Assembly: GCA_964438865.1 (NCBI GenBank)
Contig: CAYTMI010000002.1
Location: 62,001-126,000 of the forward strand
Direction: 5' to 3'
Source of the DNA: G016234445 sp964438865
Lineage (GTDB): Bacteria; Chloroflexota; Dehalococcoidia; Tepidiformales; Tepidiformaceae
DNA length: 64,000 nucleotides
Part shown: positions 9,342-16,783 of the stretch, one piece after another
Layout: each line of letters starts with the position of its first letter
How positions within the stretch are numbered: the stretch's first letter is position 1
The notes under the pieces: model-generated
What the model saw: only the letters and a program-made list of their open reading frames with translations
What the model was told of the DNA's origin: nothing
The model's database searches: none
Program-made: the position numbers and the translations under genes

Positions 9342-10391
9342 ATGACGCTGCCTTTCGGCCCGCCCGTCGAACCCATGCTGGCGAAGCTCACGCCCGAGAT
9401 CCCTGGCGGGCCCGGGTGGCTCTATGAACCGAAATGGGACGGGTTCCGGACGCTCGTGTTCTTCGATGGCGGTGACCCGTACCTCCAGAGCCGTGACCTC
9501 AAGCCGCTCGGCCGCTACTTTCCTGAAGTCGTCGCCGGGTTGGCGGCAGCGCTCGGCGGGCCGATGGTGCTCGACGGCGAACTCGTGATCATGGGCCCGA
9601 ACGGGCTCGATTTCGACGCCCTCCAGATGCGACTGCACCCGGCCGAGTCCCGCGTCCGCAAGCTGGCAGGGGAGACTCCCGCCGCATTCGTTGGCTTCGA
9701 TATCCTCGCCGAAGGCGCCACGGACCTTCGCCCGGCGCCGTTCAGCGAACGCCGCGAACGCCTCACCGCGCTCCTCGGTGATGCCCGGCCGCCGGCATTT
9801 GTAACACCGGCAACAACCGACCGCGCCCTTGCCCTCGACTGGTTCGAACGCTTCGAGGGCGCGGGCCTGGACGGGGTCATCGCCAAACGGCTGGATGCGC
9901 CCTACCAGCCGGGCGCGAGGGCGATGGCCAAGATCAAGCACCTTCGCACCGTCGACTGCGTGGTCGGCGGCTTCCGCTGGAACAAGGGCGAAACGGGCGA
10001 GTCCGTCGGGTCCCTGCTGCTCGGGCTTTACGATGCGGCCGGGGTCTTCCACCACGTGGGGCACACTTCGAGCTTCAGCGCGGCCGAGAAGCGGGCGCTC
10101 GTCGAGCGGTTGGCGCCGTTCGTGACCGAAGATGACGGTACCGGTTTCGGAGCGGGCAGGACGCCCGGCGCCCCAAGCCGCTGGAGTGCCGGCAAGGACC
10201 TTGCCTGGACGCGCCTGCGCCCGGAACTGGTCTGCGAAGTGACCTTCGACTACCTCCAGGGACAGCGGTTCCGGCACGCTGCCACATTCCGGCGCTGGCG
10301 CCCGGACAAGCCGCCGCAGGCGTGCACCTTCGGCCAGTTAACGGCGGCCGTGCCATTCGAACTGGAGCAGGTCTTCCACCCTGTGAGGTAA
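9342..10391 (+). CDS. ATP-dependent DNA ligase (stand-alone, LigC/LigD-ligase type)
   Basis: 349 residues. The adenylation domain begins with a PMLAKL segment and contains motif I EPKWDGFR with the AMP-accepting Lys31, then DGELVI (motif III-like), FDILAEGATDLR, EGVIAKR-like (DGVIAKRLD) and KIKHLRTVDCVVGG (motifs IV-V). The C-terminal OB domain ends with the motif VI-like FRRWRPDKP. The size equals the ligase domain of LigD or the mycobacterial LigC enzymes. With the LigD-type polymerase gene at 11460-12467 it suggests a split non-homologous end-joining or short-gap repair set. No Ku gene lies in the window. Confidence 0.93.
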   Translation: MTLPFGPPVEPMLAKLTPEIPGGPGWLYEPKWDGFRTLVFFDGGDPYLQSRDLKPLGRYFPEVVAGLAAALGGPMVLDGELVIMGPNGLDFDALQMRLHPAESRVRKLAGETPAAFVGFDILAEGATDLRPAPFSERRERLTALLGDARPPAFVTPATTDRALALDWFERFEGAGLDGVIAKRLDAPYQPGARAMAKIKHLRTVDCVVGGFRWNKGETGESVGSLLLGLYDAAGVFHHVGHTSSFSAAEKRALVERLAPFVTEDDGTGFGAGRTPGAPSRWSAGKDLAWTRLRPELVCEVTFDYLQGQRFRHAATFRRWRPDKPPQACTFGQLTAAVPFELEQVFHPVR

Positions 10392-10409
10392 GGTCCACTC
10401 GCGCCGGGA

Positions 10410-10437
10410 TTGACAGCCACCCGCGGGGCGCTATTCT
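10410..10437 (+). promoter_or_regulatory. Sigma70-type promoter (TTGACA-16-TATTCT)
   Basis: A perfect TTGACA -35 at 10410-10415 and TATTCT -10 at 10432-10437, separated by 16 bases. Transcription would start near 10444, giving a leader of about 225 nt before the RIO kinase start at 10670. It is one of the best promoter matches in the window. Confidence 0.6.
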
Positions 10438-10483
10438 GACGGGCACATCACCGGCGCCCGCGTTGCCGGGAAGGAGCACGAAG

Positions 10484-10543
10484 ATGACCGAAGCAACTGT
10501 TGCCGTCCGTGCCCTGTCACGCCCCCCGGTGGACGCCTCCTAA
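10484..10543 (+). CDS. Possible 19-residue leader peptide ahead of the RIO kinase
   Basis: A short frame MTEATVAVRALSRPPVDAS starts at an ATG preceded by AAGGAG with ideal spacing. It sits about 40 nt into the predicted transcript. It ends with TAA at 10541-10543. Curiously, it is in the same reading frame as the kinase at 10670, and the 42 codons in between contain no other stop; that stretch includes C-D-A-C and two more cysteines. It may be a leader peptide involved in attenuation, or the remnant of a longer N-terminus interrupted by one stop. I do not recognise the peptide. Confidence 0.35.
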   Translation: MTEATVAVRALSRPPVDAS

Positions 10544-10570
10544 CCCTTCGCCAACTGCGACGCGTGTTCA

Positions 10571-10593
10571 GGCCGCACCCGGTGGGAGCGGCC
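10571..10593 (+). promoter_or_regulatory. Hairpin in the RIO kinase leader (possible attenuator)
   Basis: GGCCGC at 10571-10576 pairs perfectly with GCGGCC at 10588-10593 across an 11-base loop. It is followed by the moderately T-rich GTTCTGTTT. It lies 28 bases after the leader peptide stop, so it could act as an attenuator. The U-tract is weak. Confidence 0.3.
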
Positions 10594-10669
10594 GTTCTGT
10601 TTCCGGCCCCCGCGTGACGGGCACCCCCCGTCCTCATCGCCCGATTGTCACGCCTCAAGGGGTCCCCGT

Positions 10670-11455
10670 ATGTCTGAATCACGGCCCGGCACCGAGCCGC
10701 CGCCTTTCGCTTCCCGGAACACGGACATCTCCGACATGGAAGCCATCCAGGAGTTCATCGACGGCGCCGTCGTCACCGAAGTCCTCAACGTCATCAAGGG
10801 CGGCAAGGAGGCGACGGTCTACCGCTGCCGCGCACACCGCTCCGTGGGCCACCGGTTCGTCGCCGCCAAGGTCTACCACGACGGCGCCTTCCGGAACTTC
10901 GGCCGGGACAGCAGCTACACCGAGGGCCGGGTGATTCTCAACGGGCAGGTCCGGCGGGCGGTGGAGAAAAAGACCGAGGTTGGCCGCAAACTCGGCGCCA
11001 GCATGTGGGTGAATCACGAATTCGACGTCCTCAGCGAACTGCACTACGCCGGGGCCGACGTGCCGGAGCCGTTCTTCTCGACGGAGCGCGCGATCCTGAT
11101 GGAGTACGTCGGCGACGCGGACGAGGGCGGCACCCATCTCCACCACGCCCGGCTCGAGCCGAACGCCGCCGGTCCGCTCCTCGAACGGCTGCTCTGGAAC
11201 ATCGAGACATTCCTCGACCACCACATCGTCCACGCCGACCTCTCGGCGTTCAACGTCCTCACCTTCCGTGGCGCGGTGAAGGTGATCGACTTCCCGCAGG
11301 CGGTGGATCCGCGCCAGAACCGGGGTTGGCTGGCGTTGCTAGAGCGCGACCTCCGCAACATCTGCCGCCACTTCGACCGCTACGGGTTCTCGGAGGACTG
11401 GCAGCGAATCGCAGCGGACCTGGAGCGCCGCTACCGCCTGGGCGAACTTGGGTGA
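10670..11455 (+). CDS. RIO-type serine/threonine protein kinase (RIO1-like)
   Basis: 261 residues. The atypical RIO kinase fold is clear: glycine-rich loop IKGGKEATVYR near residues 40-50, AAKVY lysine, catalytic loop HADLSAFNVL and metal-binding VIDFPQAVDP. RIO kinases or ATPases act in ribosome maturation in archaea and eukaryotes; bacterial members are little studied. AAGGGG lies upstream of the ATG. The gene sits between the DNA ligase and the convergent LigD-type polymerase and is preceded by an unusual structured leader with a short upstream frame. Its substrate in this organism is unknown. Confidence 0.9.
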   Translation: MSESRPGTEPPPFASRNTDISDMEAIQEFIDGAVVTEVLNVIKGGKEATVYRCRAHRSVGHRFVAAKVYHDGAFRNFGRDSSYTEGRVILNGQVRRAVEKKTEVGRKLGASMWVNHEFDVLSELHYAGADVPEPFFSTERAILMEYVGDADEGGTHLHHARLEPNAAGPLLERLLWNIETFLDHHIVHADLSAFNVLTFRGAVKVIDFPQAVDPRQNRGWLALLERDLRNICRHFDRYGFSEDWQRIAADLERRYRLGELG

Positions 11456-11459
11456 GGGC

Positions 11460-12467
11460 TCAGGACGGCTTGCGCCGCTTGCTCGGCTGCACCCGGGGAG
11501 GTTCGCCGGCTTCCTTCGGGTAGTGCGGCGGCAGCGGCGCCTCGCCCTGGCCCTCGCGTTCGTGGCGCGCGACCAGTTCCAGCAACGGTTCAAGCGAGTG
11601 GGCAACGTCGTCGATCGATGCGTGGGGGTCGCCCTGGTGGAGGAATAGCGCGGGGACCGTCGCCAACGTGAACGCTGCCGGTTCCACCGTGGGGACATCA
11701 GCCCACTCCAGCGGCATCGACACGCGCGCGTCGGGCCGGGCACGAACGGAATAGGCCGAGGCCACGGTGCGGTCGCGGGCGTTCTGGTTGTAGTCGATGA
11801 ACACGCCGTGCCGCTCTTCCTTCCACCACGCCGTCGTCGCCAGGGTGGGCGCCCGGTGCTCGACTTCGCGCCCAATCGCCAGCGCGGAACGGCGCACTTC
11901 TTGGAAGCCCCAGTTCGGCTGGATACGGACGTTGATGTGGATCCCGCGCGAGCCGGAAGTCTTTGGATAGCCCCGGTATCCCAGCCCGTCGAGCACTTCC
12001 CCGACGACCATCGCGACCGTCCGGACGTCGGCGAACGTCGCCTCCGGGGTCGGGTCGAGGTCGATCCGAAGCTCGTCGGGATGGTCGACGTCCGCCGCGC
12101 GCACCGGCCAGGGGTTCAGGTCGACGCAGCCGAGGTTCACAACCCAGGCCAGGGCCGCTTCGTCATCGCAGACAACGAGGTCGGCACTCCGTCCACTGGG
12201 GAAGTGGATCCGGGCGGTTCTCAGCCAATCGGGACGCTGTTCCGGGGCGCGCTTCTGGAAGAAGGGCTCGGCATCAACGCCGTTCACGTAGCGCTTGAAG
12301 ATCATCGGCCGGCCGCGGATGCCCCGGAGCGCCCCCTCGGCGACGGCCAGGTAGTAGTTCACGAGGTCGAGTTTCGTGTAGCCCGGCCCCGGGAAGTACA
12401 CCTTCGCCGGGTTGGTGACGGTCACCGTCTTCCCGGCCAGTTCGAGCGTCACCGGCGCCGCCACCAT
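11460..12467 (-). CDS. LigD-type DNA polymerase domain (archaeo-eukaryotic primase family)
   Basis: 335 residues, a stand-alone version of the LigD polymerase domain. It starts with the usual N-terminal block (VTNPAKVYFPGPGYTK and LVNYYLAVA). It carries the catalytic acidic motif RIDLDPTPEATF, the TSGSRGIHINVRI block with the conserved histidine, and FIDYNQNARDRTVASAYSVRARP. The domain adds ribo- or deoxyribonucleotides at broken DNA ends. The last 40 residues are basic. It lies seven bases downstream of an LLM oxidoreductase on the same strand and convergent to the RIO kinase. With the ligase at 9342 it makes a split LigD; the phosphoesterase domain and Ku are not seen here. Confidence 0.93.
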   Translation of the reverse strand: MVAAPVTLELAGKTVTVTNPAKVYFPGPGYTKLDLVNYYLAVAEGALRGIRGRPMIFKRYVNGVDAEPFFQKRAPEQRPDWLRTARIHFPSGRSADLVVCDDEAALAWVVNLGCVDLNPWPVRAADVDHPDELRIDLDPTPEATFADVRTVAMVVGEVLDGLGYRGYPKTSGSRGIHINVRIQPNWGFQEVRRSALAIGREVEHRAPTLATTAWWKEERHGVFIDYNQNARDRTVASAYSVRARPDARVSMPLEWADVPTVEPAAFTLATVPALFLHQGDPHASIDDVAHSLEPLLELVARHEREGQGEAPLPPHYPKEAGEPPRVQPSKRRKPS

Positions 12468-12474
12468 CAGTTCC

Positions 12475-13371
12475 CTAGCGGAACGCCGGCGCTACGTCGT
12501 TGATGAATGCGTCCATCGTGGCCTTCTTCCGCTCGGCACTGCCCATGTTGAAGTCGGGGATGATGACTTCGTCCACGCCCGCGTCCTGGTATTCGCGGAT
12601 GATGGCGCGGACTGCCTCGGCGTCGCCGGCGATCACCGGGCGCCCCGACGCACGGCTTCGCTCGATGACCGACTGGTCGTCCGTCAGGACAAGCATGGCC
12701 ACCGCCGACCGCTGGATCGCCTTCGGGTCGCGGCCAACTTCGGCGCAATGCCCATCGAGGACGGCCATCTTCTGCCGGAGGATCTCCGGGGTGCCCCAGA
12801 CGTTCCACTCGTCGGCATACTTCGCCGTGATCCTGAGGGTTCGCCGTTCCCCCCCGCCCCCGATGAGCAGCGGCAGCGGACTCTGCACCGGCTTCGGCGC
12901 CAGCGGCGCGTCCTTCAGCTGGTAGTACTCCCCCGCGAAGGTCGTTTTCTCGTTCGCGAACAGGCTCCTGATCACCTGGCAGGCTTCCTCCAGCCGGCTC
13001 AACCGGCCGCCGATCGTCGAGAAGGGAATCCCGTAGGCGGCATGTTCGTTCTCCTGCCAGCCGGAGCCCAGCCCGAGGACCAGCCGGCCGCCGCTGATGT
13101 TGTCGACCCCGGCTGCCATCTTCGCGAGGACCGCCGGGTGGCGGTAAGTGTTACCAGTGACCAGTGTGCCGATCCGGACACGCGGCACGGCGGCGGCAAG
13201 CCCCGCGATCATCGTCCACGCTTCGTTTGTCGGGCCGGAAGTGTCTTCGGCGTTCGGCATAAAGTGGTCGGCGTACCAGATGCCGTCCCAGCCGGTCGTT
13301 TCGGCATGGCGGGCAAGGTCGAGCAATTCGCTCCAGGGTGAGTTGGGGCCGGGCCAGAAGCCAAAGCGCAC
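12475..13371 (-). CDS. LLM-class F420-dependent oxidoreductase (luciferase-like)
   Basis: 298 residues with the luciferase-like monooxygenase TIM-barrel signature: WDGIWYADHF, then IGTLVTGNTYRHPAVLAKMAAGVDNISGGRLVLGLGSGW in two runs around residues 75-125, and PLLIGGGGERRTLRI. Members of this group use coenzyme F420 or FMN to oxidise or reduce small organic molecules. The substrate cannot be predicted. It is followed after seven bases by the polymerase-domain gene, so it may share its transcript. A second member of the family is at 25077. Confidence 0.88.
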   Translation of the reverse strand: MRFGFWPGPNSPWSELLDLARHAETTGWDGIWYADHFMPNAEDTSGPTNEAWTMIAGLAAAVPRVRIGTLVTGNTYRHPAVLAKMAAGVDNISGGRLVLGLGSGWQENEHAAYGIPFSTIGGRLSRLEEACQVIRSLFANEKTTFAGEYYQLKDAPLAPKPVQSPLPLLIGGGGERRTLRITAKYADEWNVWGTPEILRQKMAVLDGHCAEVGRDPKAIQRSAVAMLVLTDDQSVIERSRASGRPVIAGDAEAVRAIIREYQDAGVDEVIIPDFNMGSAERKKATMDAFINDVAPAFR

Positions 13372-13443
13372 AGGGGTTCCTCCGGGGTTGGTGCGGGCAT
13401 CTTACCAGCACGCCGGGTGCCGGTGGTTCGCTCTGTTGGGGTG

Positions 13444-13472
13444 TTGCGATGGGGCTTGTTGAGACGTAGTAT
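13444..13472 (+). promoter_or_regulatory. Promoter of the metal ABC operon (TTGCGA-17-TAGTAT)
   Basis: TTGCGA at 13444-13449 and TAGTAT at 13467-13472, with a 17-base spacer. The predicted start near 13479 falls inside the palindrome at 13475-13493, which suits repression by a metal-sensing regulator. Confidence 0.5.
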
Positions 13473-13474
13473 CT

Positions 13475-13493
13475 ATTGAGACTTACTCTCAAC
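13475..13493 (+). promoter_or_regulatory. Fur/Zur-family operator candidate
   Basis: A perfect inverted repeat TTGAGA-N5-TCTCAA spans 13476-13492. It closely resembles Fur-family boxes of the TTGAGAATNATTCTCAA kind. A third TTGAGAC copy lies upstream at 13458-13464. It covers the predicted transcription start and ends 13 bases before the GTG of a zinc/manganese ABC operon, so Zur- or Mur-type repression is likely. Confidence 0.55.
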
Positions 13494-13505
13494 TGGAGCG
13501 CCACC

Positions 13506-14423
13506 GTGCCCCTCCGGCTCTTCGCCCTCGCTCTCTTCGCCCTCGCCGCGACTGCGTTCGCCGGGTGTGGCGGGAACGGCGGCGACGGCGATGGCGGGGT
13601 GAAAGTGGTCGCGACGACCTCTCAGATCGGGGCGCTTGCCCGGGAAGTCGCGGGCGACACAGCCCGTGTCGTTACGCTCATCCCCCCCGGCGTCGATTCG
13701 CACGACTACGAAGCATCGACCAGCGACCTGAAGGCCATCCGCGAAGCGACGCTGCTGCTCCGCAACGGCATCGGCCTCGATGACTTCCTCGATGGGGCGA
13801 TCGAGAGCGCAGGCGGCAAGAAGACCGTGGTCACGGTGACGGCCGGGATTGAACTCCGCCCCGGTGCCGGCGAAGCCCCCGGAGCCTCGGCGGACATGGA
13901 CCCGCACGTCTGGCACGACCCGCTGAACGCGAAGGTGATGATCGCGAACATCGCGGAAGCGCTGGCCCGGGCCGACCCTGCCAACGCCGACCGCTACCGC
14001 GCCAACGCAGCCGCGTATCAGGCGACGCTGGACGAGACCGACGCACAGATCCGTGCCCTCATAGACGGGATCCCTGCCGCGAATCGGAAACTGGTCACGA
14101 ACCACGACGCCTTCGGCTACTTCATCCGGCGCTACGGGCTGACCTTCGTCGGCGCTGTCATCCCCTCGACTTCGACGCAGGCGGAACCTTCCGCCAAGGA
14201 CATCGCCGCGCTCGTGGACCTCATCCGCAGGGAGAACGTGAAGACGATCTTCGCCGAGAGCTCCGTCGACGCGAAGGTGGCAGCGCAGATCGCGAAGGAC
14301 ACGGGCGTCAGGATTGTGGACGACCTCTACGGCGATTCCCTCGGAGAACCCGGATCCGGCGCTGAGACGGTCCACGGTATGCTGCTCGCGAACGCAAGGA
14401 AGATTGCGGAGGCACTGAAGTGA
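13506..14423 (+). CDS. Metal ABC transporter substrate-binding lipoprotein (ZnuA/TroA-like)
   Basis: 305 residues from the GTG at 13506, chosen because GGAG lies eight bases upstream and the product then begins with a clean lipoprotein signal peptide ending in AFAGC. The cluster A-I fold is shown by VKVVATTSQIGALAREVAG and by metal ligands in IPPGVDSHDYEAS, DPHVWHDPLNAK and TNHDAFGYF, with an acidic ligand late in the protein (VDDLYGDSLG). It binds Zn(II) or Mn(II) outside the membrane and delivers it to the permease at 15151. The stop overlaps the ATPase start (GTGA). Confidence 0.93.
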   Translation: MPLRLFALALFALAATAFAGCGGNGGDGDGGVKVVATTSQIGALAREVAGDTARVVTLIPPGVDSHDYEASTSDLKAIREATLLLRNGIGLDDFLDGAIESAGGKKTVVTVTAGIELRPGAGEAPGASADMDPHVWHDPLNAKVMIANIAEALARADPANADRYRANAAAYQATLDETDAQIRALIDGIPAANRKLVTNHDAFGYFIRRYGLTFVGAVIPSTSTQAEPSAKDIAALVDLIRRENVKTIFAESSVDAKVAAQIAKDTGVRIVDDLYGDSLGEPGSGAETVHGMLLANARKIAEALK

Positions 14424-15148
14424 CCGATGCGGCGGGCCTCGAACTGGTCGAAGTGGGCGTGGGCTACGGCCACACCTTCCATATGGGCGACATCTCGCTG
14501 GGCGCCGCCCCGGGCGCCGTGGTCGGCCTGATCGGCCCGAACGGTAGCGGCAAGAGCACCCTCCTCAAGGCGATCGCCGGCGTCATCCCCTACAGCGGGC
14601 AGATCCTCCTCGGCGGCGAAGCCATCCGCAGCCGGGCATCGCGGGTGGCATTCGTCCCCCAGCGCGAAGACGTGAACTGGGACTTCCCCGTGAGCGCGCT
14701 CGATGTCGTGCTGATGGGGCGGTATCGCGAAGCCGGCTGGTTTCGGCGCCTCGGCGGCGACGACCGCCGGCGCGCAGAACGAGCCCTCGAACAGCTGGGA
14801 CTCGGCGGGATGGGCGGCCGCCACATCAGCCAGTTCTCGGGCGGCCAGCAGCAGCGCATCTTCCTCGCCCGGGCGATGGTCATGGAGCCGGAAGTGGTCC
14901 TCCTGGATGAGCCCTTCACTGGGATCGACGCGGAAAACCGGGCCGTCTTCCACGAGGCGATCCGTGGCTTCGCGGCGGACGGCGTCATCCTCCTGATGGC
15001 CACCCATGACCTCGATGAAGTGGCCGCAACCTGCTCCCACGTCTGCTGCCTGAACCGGCGGCTGGTCGCGTTCGGCCCAACCGCGACGACCTACACACCC
15101 GAAACCCTGCGCGCGACCTTCGGCGGGCAGGTGGCGGTCTTTGCCTGA
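14420..15148 (+). CDS. Metal ABC transporter ATP-binding protein (ZnuC-like)
   Basis: 242 residues with a complete ABC ATPase set: Walker A GPNGSGKST near residues 37-45, Q-loop VAFVPQREDV, signature FSGGQQQR, Walker B VVLLDEP, and the switch histidine in MATHDLDEVA. The phrase NWDFPVSALDVVLMGRY is typical of zinc/manganese ATPases. It works with the binding lipoprotein upstream and the permease two bases downstream. Confidence 0.94.
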   Translation: MTDAAGLELVEVGVGYGHTFHMGDISLGAAPGAVVGLIGPNGSGKSTLLKAIAGVIPYSGQILLGGEAIRSRASRVAFVPQREDVNWDFPVSALDVVLMGRYREAGWFRRLGGDDRRRAERALEQLGLGGMGGRHISQFSGGQQQRIFLARAMVMEPEVVLLDEPFTGIDAENRAVFHEAIRGFAADGVILLMATHDLDEVAATCSHVCCLNRRLVAFGPTATTYTPETLRATFGGQVAVFA

Positions 15149-15150
15149 CC

Positions 15151-16050
15151 ATGCTCGACTTCATCACCGAACCCTGGTCTTATCCGTTCATGCAGCGCGC
15201 CGCGATCGAGGTGGTGATCGTCGGGACGATCTGCGGCTTCGTCGGGTGCTTCGTCGTGCTCCGGGGCCTCTCCTTCATTGGCGACGCCCTCGCCCATGCG
15301 GTCTTCCCTGGCGTTGTCCTCTCCTACATGGCCGGGCGGAGCATCATCATCGGCGCGTTCATCTTCGGGCTGCTGACGGCCGTCGGGATCGGCGTCCTTT
15401 CCCGCAGCCGCCGGGTGAGCGAAGACGCCGCGATCGGCGTGATCTTCGCCGCCTTCTTCGCCCTCGGCGTCGTCCTGATCAGCCGCCAGTCAGGCTTCAA
15501 GCGCGACCTCGCTTCGCTCCTTTTCGGGAACGTCCTCGGCATCTCCCAGAACGACATCCTCGTCACTGCCGTGGTGGCGATCGTGGTCGCCGCCATCCTT
15601 TTCGCGCTGTTGAAGGAATTCACGTTGGTAGCTTTCGACGCCACCATGGCCCGATCCCTGGGCTACCCCGTCTTCCTGCTCGACACGCTCCTGCTCCTGC
15701 TCGTCTCCGCCACCATCGTCGTCAGCCTCCAGACGGTGGGGAACATCCTTATCCTCGCGCTGATCGTGACTCCCCCCGCCACGGCCCGCCTGCTGACCGA
15801 CCGTCTCGGGCGGATGATGATGCTCAGTGTCGGGGTCGCAATCGGCAGCGGCCTCGCCGGCCTCCTGATTTCCTACCACGCCGACACCGCCGCCGGTGGC
15901 ACCATCGTCCTCACCGCCACGGCCGCCTTCCTGGCCGCGCTCGTCGGCGCGCCGAATCACGGGCTGGTCAGTGGCTGGCTCCAGGCACGTCGCGGAAGCC
16001 ACCATGCCCACCACTACCACCCGGTCGACGAGAGCGTCCAGGCCCGCTGA
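15151..16050 (+). CDS. Metal ABC transporter permease (ZnuB/MntB-like)
   Basis: 299 residues, ABC-3 family, with eight or nine membrane spans. Family phrases include VGCFVVLRGLSFIGDALAHAVFPG and ALIVTPPATARLLTDRL. The last 30 residues are cytoplasmic or peripheral and contain the histidine-rich stretch HHAHHYHP, which could bind transition metal. It starts two bases after the ATPase stop. The three genes make a complete importer under one promoter and a Fur/Zur-like box. Confidence 0.93.
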   Translation: MLDFITEPWSYPFMQRAAIEVVIVGTICGFVGCFVVLRGLSFIGDALAHAVFPGVVLSYMAGRSIIIGAFIFGLLTAVGIGVLSRSRRVSEDAAIGVIFAAFFALGVVLISRQSGFKRDLASLLFGNVLGISQNDILVTAVVAIVVAAILFALLKEFTLVAFDATMARSLGYPVFLLDTLLLLLVSATIVVSLQTVGNILILALIVTPPATARLLTDRLGRMMMLSVGVAIGSGLAGLLISYHADTAAGGTIVLTATAAFLAALVGAPNHGLVSGWLQARRGSHHAHHYHPVDESVQAR

Positions 16051-16082
16051 GGGCCCTCAAGCCACCGCCCGCGGGCGTCTCA

Positions 16083-16688
16083 TCAGGGACGCGGCGGCGC
16101 CGATTCGAACCACCACTTGTCGCGCGTCCCCTCCCACGCGCGTGGCGATTCGAGTTCAGCCATGGCCTCGGGCAGGGTCGCAACGACCGTAATCAGGCCG
16201 AGGTGCACCGGGCGGATGAACCGGCCCTCGGCAGCGGAAGCGAGAAACGCGAGCAAGTGGTCGAAGAAGCCCTCGTGGTTGAGGACGACGATCGGCTTCG
16301 CGTGCACCCCAAGTTGCTTCCAGGTGATCGCTTCGAAAGCCTCGTCAAGCGTGCCGAAACCGCCGGGAAGGATGAGGAACGCGTCGGATGCGTCCGTCAT
16401 GCGCTGCTTGCGTTCGTGCATGGTCGCGACGACATCGAGCCGCGTGAGCCCGGCGTGAGCGACTTCCATCCCCGCCAGCGCTTCGGTGATCACGCCAACC
16501 ACTTCCCCACCCCCGGCGAGCGCCCCATCGGCGCACCGGCCCATCATCCCGACGGAGCCGCCGCCGTACACCAGCCGCCAGCCGCGACCGGCGATCGCGC
16601 GGCCGGAATCCTCAGCCAGCTGGAGGAAGCTCTCGGCGACCGCCATGCTGGAGGCACAATAGACCGTGATCGCGCGCGAAGATGTCAC
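16083..16688 (-). CDS. LOG family protein (nucleoside 5'-monophosphate phosphoribohydrolase)
   Basis: 201 residues, Rossmann-like LOG family. It starts ITVYCASS and has LVYGGGSVGMMG and the hallmark PGGFGTLDE motif (PGGxGTxxE). The conserved active-site arginine sits in ERKQRM. Family members release the base from AMP or cytokinin ribotides; in many bacteria they act as general nucleotide-cleaving enzymes. The gene converges with the metal permease, and its start is about 95 bases from the divergent kinase gene. Confidence 0.92.
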   Translation of the reverse strand: MTSSRAITVYCASSMAVAESFLQLAEDSGRAIAGRGWRLVYGGGSVGMMGRCADGALAGGGEVVGVITEALAGMEVAHAGLTRLDVVATMHERKQRMTDASDAFLILPGGFGTLDEAFEAITWKQLGVHAKPIVVLNHEGFFDHLLAFLASAAEGRFIRPVHLGLITVVATLPEAMAELESPRAWEGTRDKWWFESAPPRP

Positions 16689-16783
16689 CGCCGCAGCATC
16701 TGGCCCCGGCGGGCAAAGCTCAACCGGCCGCGCGCCGCCGCAGTAGAATGCGCCCCTAACCTCGATACCGGGCAGGCCTCACG

